This document shows, piece after piece, positions 1-5,357 of a stretch of 15,523 nucleotides of DNA (position 1 is the stretch's first letter; each line of letters begins with the position of its first letter). The position numbers and the translations under genes are program-made. The stretch comes from DASRSS01 sp035765515. Its GTDB lineage: Bacteria > Actinomycetota > Actinomycetes > Mycobacteriales > Jatrophihabitantaceae. The notes beneath the pieces were generated by a model that was not told where the DNA came from, made no database searches, and saw nothing but the letters and a program-made list of their open reading frames with translations. The stretch covers positions 1 through 15,523 of the forward strand of contig DASTXN010000103.1 of assembly GCA_035765515.1 (NCBI GenBank), read 5' to 3'.

Positions 1-855
1 GCAACGGAGATCGTTTACGCGCTCGGCCTCGATGAGGACCTCGTCGGCGTGACGTTCGAGTGCAACGAACCACCGCGGGCGCGCCGGGAGAAGCGGATCG
101 TCGTGGGCGGTCGCGACACTTCCGCGATGACGCCCGGCGACATCGATCGCTACGTACGCGAGCAGTTGGCCGCAGGCGAAGATCTCTACACACTCGACGC
201 GGGAGCGCTCGCTGAGATCGCGCCCGATGTCATCCTCACCCAGGACTTGTGCCGCGTCTGCGCACTGCCGACCGATCACGTCGAAGACGCGCTCGACTAC
301 CTCGGCTGCCGCGCCGACGTCGTCTCACTCGATCCGCACACTCTGGACGACGTCCTCGACTCGATCAAGATCGTCGGAAAGCGACTCGGTGCCGAGCCGC
401 GCGCCGACGAACTCGTCGCCGCACTCCGGGCGCGTCTGGACGCGGTTGCCTCGCGCGTCGCCGCCGAGCCACGTCCTCGTGTCGCCGTACTCGAATGGAT
501 TGATCCGCCGTTCACCGGCGGCCACTGGGTGCCGGACCTCATCACCGCCGCCGGCGGGCAGTCGGTTGTCTCAGACCCCGGTGAACACTCCCGCGAACGC
601 AGCTGGCACGACATCGCCGACGCCCGCCCCGATCTCGTCCTCGTTTCACCCTGCGGCTTCGGCCTGGACGGCGCGGCCGTGCAGGCCGTGGCCGTGACCG
701 AACGGCTACCTGGCGTGCCGGTCTGGGCGATAGACGCCGACGCTCTCGTGGTGCGTCCCGGACCCAGGCTCGTTGACGGCGTCGAGGCGATTGCGACGGC
801 CCTGCACCCCGGCATGTTCGATCGGCAGCTTCCCGCCATTCGTCGGATCGCCTGA
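1..855 (+). CDS. Cobalamin-binding (BtuF-like) periplasmic-binding protein, 5' end missing
   Basis: The reading frame is open from base 1 and starts ATEIVYALGLDEDLVGVTFEC, so the gene begins upstream of the window; the GTG at 49 is internal. The pattern of an early 'ATEI..ALGL...VGVT.EC', then 'DLILTQDLCRVCA'-like and 'SLDPHTLDDVLDSI' segments, then 'VLEWIDPPFTGGHWVPDLI' and 'SPCGFGLD' is typical of the actinobacterial cobalamin-binding substrate-binding proteins related to BtuF (class III, helical-backbone fold). Members bind corrinoid for an ABC importer, but many, as seen here, show no neighbouring permease or ATPase. The N-terminus is cut off, so a signal peptide cannot be judged; some of these proteins lack one and their role is unclear. 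It converges on the SnoaL-like gene, with a hairpin at 856-894 right after the stop. The family call is firm; the transport role is inferred. Confidence 0.85.
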   Translation, partial: ATEIVYALGLDEDLVGVTFECNEPPRARREKRIVVGGRDTSAMTPGDIDRYVREQLAAGEDLYTLDAGALAEIAPDVILTQDLCRVCALPTDHVEDALDYLGCRADVVSLDPHTLDDVLDSIKIVGKRLGAEPRADELVAALRARLDAVASRVAAEPRPRVAVLEWIDPPFTGGHWVPDLITAAGGQSVVSDPGEHSRERSWHDIADARPDLVLVSPCGFGLDGAAVQAVAVTERLPGVPVWAIDADALVVRPGPRLVDGVEAIATALHPGMFDRQLPAIRRIA

Positions 856-894
856 TCGCTCAGCGCCGACGGCGGCGTCGTTGCGCGTGAGCGA
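856..894. terminator. Nested hairpin between convergent genes (bidirectional terminator candidate)
   Basis: TCGCTCA at 856-862 pairs with TGAGCGA at 888-894, GCGC at 863-866 with GCGC at 883-886 (one-base bulge at 887), and CGACG at 867-871 with CGTCG at 876-880 around a GCGG loop. That gives about 16 bp of stem starting one base after the stop of the BtuF-like gene and 26 bp beyond the stop of the convergent gene. Neither side has a T-tract, which is common for actinobacterial terminators. The structure is seen directly; the function is inferred from position. Confidence 0.6.
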
Positions 895-920
895 TACCAA
901 GCGACCGGCGAGTGGTTCGA

Positions 921-1319
921 TCAGCTCTCCAGGGCGGCGACGGTCGGGGCAGTCTTTGAGTAGCCGGCGGCCTCGACGATCTTGCCGTCGACGACCCGCA
1001 TGACGTTGACGCCACCGACCGAGTCGGCGGGGCCGGGACCCCACACGTAACGCCAGCGGATGAGCGCCCACTCGCCACCGGTCTGGACGTCCTCGACCTC
1101 GAAGTGGCTGGTTGTGTCGTCGATGAGCGCCTTCCACGAGCTGAACGAAGCGTCGTAGCCCTCGTAGCGGGTGCCATCGGGGGCTGGCTGGATGCTCTCC
1201 ATCACGCAGTCGGGGGCGATGATCTCTTGCAGGAGCGTGGCGTCCCGCTCCTGGAACGCCCGGTTGAAGCGGTCGATCACCGCGTCGGTTGTCTTCGTCA
1301 TGTCTTCAGTGGGGCTCAT
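921..1319 (-). CDS. SnoaL-like / NTF2-fold protein
   Basis: This is a 132-residue protein from the ATG at 1319, which has an AAGAAGGA ribosome site 4 bases upstream; an in-frame GTG at 1337 would overlap that site and is less likely. An early helix with 'IDRFNRAFQERDATLLQEIIAPDCVMES', a central 'RYEGYDASFSSWKALID', and final strands 'HFEVEDVQTGGEWALIRWRYVWG' and 'GVNVMRVVDGKIVEAAGYSK' are the usual layout of nuclear-transport-factor-2/SnoaL-like alpha+beta barrels. Such proteins range from ketosteroid-isomerase-like enzymes and polyketide cyclases to non-enzymatic small-ligand binders. Nothing here fixes the substrate. It lies downstream of the DHFR-like gene on the same strand with 105 bp between them, and a TetR-operator-like palindrome at 1350-1360 suggests its own regulated promoter. 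Confidence 0.8.
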   Translation of the reverse strand: MSPTEDMTKTTDAVIDRFNRAFQERDATLLQEIIAPDCVMESIQPAPDGTRYEGYDASFSSWKALIDDTTSHFEVEDVQTGGEWALIRWRYVWGPGPADSVGGVNVMRVVDGKIVEAAGYSKTAPTVAALES

Positions 1320-1349
1320 GCGTTCCTTCTTGGTCACGGTTGGGGACTG

Positions 1350-1360
1350 CTAACGGTTAG
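1350..1360. promoter_or_regulatory. CTAAC-G-GTTAG palindrome upstream of the SnoaL-like gene
   Basis: Perfect 5-bp arms, CTAAC at 1350-1354 and GTTAG at 1356-1360, flank a single G. The site sits 31 bp upstream of the ATG at 1319. Its AT-rich arms stand out in this GC-rich sequence, and short palindromes of this kind with TAAC/GTTA arms are typical of TetR-family operators. No TetR gene is in the window, so the partner is unknown. Confidence 0.35.
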
Positions 1361-1424
1361 ACGGCATCACGGTCCCGATCTCATCGGTGTGGCCGCCGAT
1401 CCGTAAAGCGGTGTCGAGGGTGGC

Positions 1425-1967
1425 TCAGGGCTTCTCCGCGAAGACGTGGCCGACGGCGCCGCCGCTGAAGGCGACAGCGCTGATCGGCTCGAGGGTGTGG
1501 GCAGGGGTGAACAGTCGCTCGCCGGCGCCGAGGACGACGGGGTGGACGACGAGGCGGTACTCATCGATCAAGCCGGTCTCGACCAGCGACCGCGCAAAGC
1601 GCACCCCTCCCTGCGCCAGAAGATAGCCGTCGGAGCACTCACGCTTCAGTCGCGTGATCGCATCGGTGAGATCGCCGGAGACGATCGTGGTCTTGGCCCA
1701 GCTGGCGGACTCGAGGGAATTCGAGAACACGACCTTCGGGATGTCGTTCATCGCCGTGGCGAACGGCCCGGACGCGCCGGGCCAGAAGCCGGCCCACCTG
1801 AGGTAGGTGGCGGCTCCGACCAGGAGCAGACCGGCATTGGCCACCGTCTCGAGCACCCAGCTCGTGCTGTCCGGAGAGCGGCCGACGGCTTCCCAGCCGG
1901 TGCTCCCGTCGGCCGGTGCGACGTAGCCGTCGAGCGAGACAGACATCTTGAGAACAAGGGTGGCCAT
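1425..1967 (-). CDS. Dihydrofolate reductase-family (RibD C-terminal-like) protein
   Basis: This is a 180-residue protein starting at ATG 1967 with an AGGAA ribosome site about 8 bases upstream. The N-terminus 'LVLKMSVSLDGYVA', then 'GLLLVGAATYL', 'KVVFSNSLES.SWAKTTIVSGDL' and the C-terminal 'LLAQGGVRFARSLVETGLIDEYRLVVHPVVLGAGERLF' are characteristic of the RibD_C / DHFR-fold family. These are NAD(P)H-dependent reductases related to the bacterial riboflavin reductase domain. Most members are stand-alone with undefined substrates and are not folate-pathway DHFRs. The length is normal for the family and the gene looks intact. Its leader (1968 onward) carries a stable hairpin at 2034-2068. It may be co-transcribed with the SnoaL-like gene downstream, though 105 bp and a palindrome separate them. 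Confidence 0.87.
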   Translation of the reverse strand: MATLVLKMSVSLDGYVAPADGSTGWEAVGRSPDSTSWVLETVANAGLLLVGAATYLRWAGFWPGASGPFATAMNDIPKVVFSNSLESASWAKTTIVSGDLTDAITRLKRECSDGYLLAQGGVRFARSLVETGLIDEYRLVVHPVVLGAGERLFTPAHTLEPISAVAFSGGAVGHVFAEKP

Positions 1968-2317
1968 GTGCTGCTTCCTTTCGTGCGGGACAGAGGCCGC
2001 GACAGACGCGCGCAGTGCCGACGGCAGGGCCGGACGGAGGGCGCAAGGCAGTGGGTCTGGCCCTCCGTACGGTTGGTTCGCAAGGTGGGACGGTTCAACC
2101 TGGCCGAACTCATCGGTGCGGCCCGAAGGTGCCGGGCGAGGATCGTCTACCGCGAAGGAATGGCGCGTGACGAGAAGTAGGCGAGCGGGGTACGGCGTCG
2201 GCGGCGCTATGAGCTGATCCGCGTTGGCGCGCGGCCGTCCACCGCCCGTCTACGGTGAGGGTGGCGGGTCGCGATGCCGGGAGCATTGGCGATGGTGATC
2301 GAGCGAGGGAGTGCGTG
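1968..2317. other. Gene-free stretch between divergent genes
   Basis: This is 350 bp between the divergent DHFR-like (minus) and PRC-barrel (plus) genes. Open frames through it lack ribosome sites and recognisable motifs. The one clear structure is the hairpin at 2034-2068. It must contain the promoters of both flanking genes, but no -35/-10 pair with a convincing 16-18 bp spacer was found. A TACGGT hexamer at 2251-2256 is a possible -10 for the PRC-barrel gene without a matching -35. Confidence 0.5.
2034..2068. repeat. 9-bp inverted repeat (hairpin) in the leader of the DHFR-like gene
   Basis: ACGGAGGGC at 2034-2042 is the exact reverse complement of GCCCTCCGT at 2060-2068, with a 17-base loop. 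It lies 67-101 bp upstream of the DHFR-like start. There is no upstream plus-strand gene for it to terminate, so a leader structure, an operator or a decayed element are all possible. Confidence 0.5.
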
Positions 2318-2674
2318 ATGTTCGAAGCAGAGGACATCCGGGACTGGCGCGGGCGTGACGTCGTGGATCCGGCTGGCTCGAAGATCGGCTCGCTCGAGGC
2401 GGTGTACTTCGATACTGCGACCGAGCAACCCACGTTCGGCACGGTGAGGGTCGGCATGGTCGGCCGGCACCGACTCGTGTTCGTCCCGCTGTTCGAAGCG
2501 AGGGTGTCGCCGGACCACGTCCGTGTCACGGCAGACAAGAAGCTGGTCAAGAGCGCGCCATCGATCGACACCGACGGCGAGCTCGCCGCAGCCGAGGAGC
2601 CCAAAGTCTTCGAGCACTATGGCTTGCGTTATGAACCAGGTATCTCGGGTGAACGTCGCCTGGGACGCAGGTAA
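2318..2674 (+). CDS. Small PRC-barrel domain protein
   Basis: This is a 118-residue soluble protein from ATG 2318, chosen because GAGGGA lies 7-8 bases upstream; an in-frame start at 2255 would add a low-complexity arginine-rich leader. Residues 3-75 ('DIRDWRGRDVVDPAGSKIGSLEAVYFDTAT', then 'GTVRVGMVGRHRLVFVPL' and 'VRVTADKKLVKSAP') match the PRC-barrel pattern. This is a small beta-barrel found in photosynthetic reaction-centre subunit H, in RimM and in many stand-alone actinobacterial proteins, some linked to envelope or stress functions. The C-terminal 40 residues ('EEPKVFEHYGLRYEPG') are the usual tail of stand-alone actinobacterial members. No membrane segment or signal peptide is visible. 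The molecular role is unknown. It lies 51 bp upstream of the next plus-strand gene. Confidence 0.85.
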   Translation: MFEAEDIRDWRGRDVVDPAGSKIGSLEAVYFDTATEQPTFGTVRVGMVGRHRLVFVPLFEARVSPDHVRVTADKKLVKSAPSIDTDGELAAAEEPKVFEHYGLRYEPGISGERRLGRR

Positions 2675-2725
2675 CGGCGTACTAGCGGTCCTGCGATCTT
2701 CGGCGCCGGTGCTCGGGAGGCGAAC

Positions 2726-4267
2726 GTGCGGAGGGCAGCTCGACCGGGTCGACGGATCAGCGCGTGGGCTCCCGACGGCGACGGCGACGGCGACGGTGGC
2801 GGCCGGCCCGCATCGGCACAAGTGCCGGCTGCATCCGGCGAGGAGGAGCTGCTCGGCGGAGGTCGCCGGCCTCGCCGCATCGTGCCTCTGGGCTGGGCGG
2901 CCGTCCTGGCCCTCGCGACGTTGGTCGCGACCGGCGTGTGGTACCACAATCGAGCTGACCGCGCGATTGCGGTGAGTTACTCCGGCAGCACGGTGGACAA
3001 CGCCCATGCGGTGATCTCGGGCGCGGACGCCGCCTTCGTCCGCTACGTCCGCGACCATCACGGCGCACGTTCCGAGCATGCGCGGTGCTACTTCAACCAG
3101 GTCGGTGGCCGAGCCGGCACCGACGTGAGCGCGACTGTGTTCTGCGGGCCGGTGCTGTTCTACGGCGGTGCCGCCCCCGCGATGTATCTGCGCTACCCAC
3201 TGTCCCCGTCCGGCGCGGCCGTCCACAACCATCTTCGATTGCAGCTCGGCGACCTGCCTGCCTCGGCGACGCCGCAGTCCCTGCCTGTCGATGCCCGCCT
3301 GGAGCGCCCGGACTGCCGCACCCTGCCCGAGGGAGCAGACGGCGTGGTCCCGCCGCCGCCGCCACCGGCGCCGTTCTACGCAGTCGTCCGAGTGAACGGA
3401 TCGGACCTGCCGCGCCTGTCGCCCGCACCGGACACGGCAACCATCGGCAGTCGCAATGTGCAGGTCACGATGCGGGCCAGCGGGTTCGTCCCCTACTACG
3501 GCCACGACGCCCACGCCAGATCGGCGCCGCCCGGTCAGCGGCTGCTCGGGTTCCAACTGCAGATCGGCCAGGGCGAGATCGGATCCCTGAACGACGCCGA
3601 ACAGCCGGTCCGCATCGGACTTGCTCTCGACGATGGGTCGACACGCGCGTTGCCGCTCGCGCTCGGGGACATGTCGACGAACGAACCCAAGACACGCTTT
3701 GTCGTCGCAGCCGTTCCCGCGGACGCGCGAACCGCCGACCTTGTCGTCCGCGACGCCGGCATCACGCAACGGCTGTCGATCCTGACCGGCGTTCCCGGCA
3801 AGGACAACATCGCCGTCCTTGCCCGTCCTGCCACTGCCCGGCACGGGAAGGCGACGTCTACCGGGAGGGCACTCGCGAAGGTTGACGCGAGCGGGAGACA
3901 ATCGCGGACGCGCCTGACACTGCTTCTCTCGGGCGCGCACCTGGGCTACTTCTCGTTCTACGGGCCCGAACATGCCAGCGCCCCGGACCGTGCGCTGCTC
4001 GGCCTCGATCTCTACTACCAAATACCTGACGACCCATGCCCGGGTTCCGCGTGCGCCGACATGTTCGGTGCGAAGAACTTGGTACTTCTGCCGGACGGCG
4101 GTGCGCCGATTCGAGCCCATGAGTTCACCGGTCACGACGTCGAGTTCGACGTACCAGCGACTTTCCACTCCGGGACGGTGATCATCAGCGGCGCAAGCAG
4201 GACCTGGTCGGGCCGGATCGTCACGCTGATCCGGCCCTACCGGGTGAGGGTCAGCTTTCCGAACTGA
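2726..4267 (+). CDS. Single-pass membrane protein with duplicated extracytoplasmic domain, unknown function
   Basis: The 513-residue reading starts at GTG 2726, supported by GGGAGG ending 5 bases upstream. I do not recognise a family. Residues 1-51 are cytoplasmic and disordered, with a DGDGDGDGGG run and a basic stop RRPRR; residues 52-72 form one hydrophobic helix (LGWAAVLALATLVATGVWY). The remaining 440 residues should lie outside the membrane. That part has a first domain (about 80-200) with Cys121, Cys140 and Cys197, a polyproline hinge at 209-214, and two similar beta-rich domains (about 240-355 and 393-505). Both carry 'YG...(S)AP....LLG..L' and a closing '..VPA......V......' strand set. 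Cys438 and Cys443 in the second copy could form a disulfide. It may be a surface or adhesion-like protein; this is inference. An inverted repeat 4 bp after the stop may terminate it. Confidence 0.75.
   Translation: MRRAARPGRRISAWAPDGDGDGDGGGRPASAQVPAASGEEELLGGGRRPRRIVPLGWAAVLALATLVATGVWYHNRADRAIAVSYSGSTVDNAHAVISGADAAFVRYVRDHHGARSEHARCYFNQVGGRAGTDVSATVFCGPVLFYGGAAPAMYLRYPLSPSGAAVHNHLRLQLGDLPASATPQSLPVDARLERPDCRTLPEGADGVVPPPPPPAPFYAVVRVNGSDLPRLSPAPDTATIGSRNVQVTMRASGFVPYYGHDAHARSAPPGQRLLGFQLQIGQGEIGSLNDAEQPVRIGLALDDGSTRALPLALGDMSTNEPKTRFVVAAVPADARTADLVVRDAGITQRLSILTGVPGKDNIAVLARPATARHGKATSTGRALAKVDASGRQSRTRLTLLLSGAHLGYFSFYGPEHASAPDRALLGLDLYYQIPDDPCPGSACADMFGAKNLVLLPDGGAPIRAHEFTGHDVEFDVPATFHSGTVIISGASRTWSGRIVTLIRPYRVRVSFPN
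2774..2796 (+). repeat. GACGGC hexamer microsatellite inside the membrane-protein gene
   Basis: The 6-bp unit GACGGC is repeated almost four times in tandem and encodes alternating Asp-Gly in the cytoplasmic N-terminal region. Changes in copy number would stay in frame, so length variation between strains would be tolerated. Confidence 0.7.
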
Positions 4268-4271
4268 TCGC

Positions 4272-4335
4272 CCCTCGCGGCAAGCCGCTTCCTTCGGGGT
4301 CGGCCATGATCACGTGGTCGAGGGAGCCGCGAGGG
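4272..4335. terminator. 10-bp inverted repeat after the membrane-protein gene
   Basis: CCCTCGCGGC at 4272-4281 is the exact reverse complement of GCCGCGAGGG at 4326-4335. The 44-base interior can fold further (GGCCA near 4302 with TGGTC at 4316-4320). The structure starts 4 bases after the stop at 4267 and ends 67 bases before the CinA-like start. The position suggests a branched terminator, without a T-tract. Confidence 0.45.
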
Positions 4336-4369
4336 TCGAACTCGGACACGACCGAGCCAGACCGGTGGC

Positions 4370-4398
4370 GTATCGGAGGCCGGATACGGGCAGGTATC
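4370..4398. promoter_or_regulatory. Mutually exclusive GTATC/GATAC hairpins just upstream of the CinA-like start
   Basis: GTATC at 4370-4374, GATAC at 4383-4387 and GTATC at 4394-4398 mean that the middle arm can pair with either neighbour, but not both. The second pairing has a 6-base loop, GGGCAG, and adds two more pairs beyond a mismatch. It ends 4 bases before GTG 4403 and would involve the only purine-rich ribosome-site candidate. The arms are short, so a regulatory role is tentative. Confidence 0.25.
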
Positions 4399-4402
4399 GG
4401 GC

Positions 4403-4873
4403 GTGGACGAACAGCATGATCTCGCGAACCGAATCGCCGCCGCCGCGCAACGGCAGGAGGTACACCTCGCGGTGGCCGAGTCGCTCACCGGCGGGTTGGT
4501 CGCCTCCCGGCTCGCGGCAGCGCCGGATGCCAGCACATGGTTCCGTGGCGCAGTCGTCGCCTATGCCCGCGAGGTCAAGCACGAACTGCTGCAGGTACCG
4601 GCCGGGCCGGTCGTCAGCGAAGCAGCGGCCGCCGCGATGGCCACCAGCGTCGCCGCACTGTTGGGCGCGCAGGTCTCTCTCGCGGTCACCGGCGTCGGGG
4701 GCCCAGGTACCCAGGACGACCAGGCCCCTGGAACCGTGTGGCTAGCCGTGTACCGAGGTGACCGGCCTCATACCCACCTGCACAGATTCGAGGACGATGG
4801 CGACCCCGCGGCCATCTGCCAACAGGCATGCGCAGCAGCATTACGGCTACTGGCGGACACCCTCGGCGCCTGA
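4403..4873 (+). CDS. CinA C-terminal-domain (PncC-type) nicotinamide-nucleotide amidase
   Basis: This is a 156-residue stand-alone CinA_C domain, the normal size for PncC-type proteins, which convert nicotinamide mononucleotide to nicotinate mononucleotide plus ammonia in the pyridine-nucleotide salvage cycle. Visible motifs are 'VAESLTGGLVASRL' (residues 24-37, containing the nucleophile-type Ser27 of the ES.TGG motif), 'FRGAVVAYAREVKHELL' (47-63, with Lys59) and 'AVTGVGGPG' (94-102), followed by 'APGTVWLAV'. No N-terminal MoCF/CinA domain precedes it. Start GTG 4403 is the first in-frame start before the conserved region; the ribosome site (GGCAGG, about 9 bases upstream) is mediocre and may be folded into a small hairpin. 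No partner genes of NAD metabolism are adjacent. The call is confident for the family and moderate for the exact reaction. Confidence 0.87.
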   Translation: MDEQHDLANRIAAAAQRQEVHLAVAESLTGGLVASRLAAAPDASTWFRGAVVAYAREVKHELLQVPAGPVVSEAAAAAMATSVAALLGAQVSLAVTGVGGPGTQDDQAPGTVWLAVYRGDRPHTHLHRFEDDGDPAAICQQACAAALRLLADTLGA

Positions 4874-4890
4874 ACCGCGTCCAAGCGGCG

Positions 4891-5094
4891 CTAGGTCGTC
4901 GCGGGCGCCCAGGGCTGCACGAAGTCGTTACCTTCGCGGCGCTCGACAGCCATCAACAACGGCGCCGCGGTCGCGCCGTCGAGCTGCTCGCGGATGATGT
5001 CGGCATGCCCTGCGTGACGAGCAAGTTCTTCAACGTGGTGCATGAGCGCATGTCGCTGCACGGAGTCGGTCGGGGTGTACAGCCCGTCCCACGG
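4891..5094 (-). pseudogene. 3' remnant of a DinB-family (DUF664) gene
   Basis: Read on the minus strand, this encodes about 66 residues ending at the stop at 4891-4893: 'WDGLYTPTDSVQRHALMHHV', 'EELARHAGHADIIREQLDG', then 'PLLMAVE..EGNDFVQPW'. The 'H..EE.ARHAGHADI.RE..DG' block is the hallmark C-terminal part of DUF664 DinB-like proteins (mycothiol-dependent transferase superfamily), normally about 160-200 residues. Upstream of about 5094 the frame stays open but has no similarity I recognise, and that DNA belongs instead to a plus-strand oxidoreductase tail. The N-terminal half, with its metal-ligand histidine, is therefore missing. It is most likely non-functional. Confidence 0.65.
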
Positions 5095-5147
5095 TGCAGG
5101 CGGAGCCAGCACAGCGCTGCCCGGGTCGGTGGTGCCAACGCCGCTCC

Positions 5148-5295
5148 CGGTGCCATCGAGGAGATCGCTCGCCTCGTTGCGACGGGTCGGCTTCGCGTGC
5201 CCATCGCAGCAACCTTCCCCGTCGAACAGATCCGTGCCGCCGTCGAGCTCCAAGCCGGCAGGCACGTGCACGGCAAGATAGTCATCGACCTCTAG
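5148..5295 (+). pseudogene. 3' remnant of an MDR-family (quinone-oxidoreductase-like) gene
   Basis: The last roughly 48 codons before the TAG at 5293-5295 read 'AIEEIARLVATGRLRVPIAA', 'TFPVEQIRAAVELQAGRHVH', 'GKIVIDL'. This is the usual C-terminus of NADP-dependent medium-chain dehydrogenase/reductases: 'L..L..GRLR.P....FPL...R.A......G...GKIV'. The GroES-like domain, the nucleotide-binding Rossmann fold and any start codon are absent. The frame upstream (to 4828) has no family resemblance. It lies back to back with the DinB remnant, so both genes seem to have lost their 5' ends in one event. Confidence 0.7.
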
Positions 5296-5327
5296 CCCTC
5301 AGCTGTCCAGAGTGCCTTATGGGCCCG

Positions 5328-5355
5328 GCTGTGCCCGCCGCGAGCAGGGGGCAGC
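5328..5355. terminator. Imperfect hairpin between the MDR remnant and the SARP gene
   Basis: GCTGTGCCC at 5328-5336 can pair with GGGGGCAGC at 5347-5355, with one G-T pair and one mismatch. It lies between converging reading frames and ends just before the stop of the SARP regulator at 5358. It is a weak terminator candidate. Confidence 0.3.
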
Positions 5356-5357
5356 GC

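Noticed and set aside
2071..2100. tRNA-like GGTTC...GGTTCAACC segment
   Set aside because: No acceptor stem, anticodon arm or CCA-like end could be built around it.
2071..2180. Plus-strand frame ending VRKVGRFNLAELIGAARRC... as a possible gene tail
   Set aside because: The peptide looks plausible but matches no family I recognise. Most of the frame lies antisense to the DHFR-like gene, so it is probably chance.
2224..2256. TTGGCG...TACGGT as a sigma-70-type promoter for the PRC-barrel gene
   Set aside because: The spacer is 21 bp, too long for a normal -35/-10 pair.
2207..4168. 653-codon open frame on the minus strand
   Set aside because: It lies fully antisense to the PRC-barrel and membrane-protein genes, is rich in Arg/Gly/Val without domain motifs, and is a typical GC-driven shadow frame.
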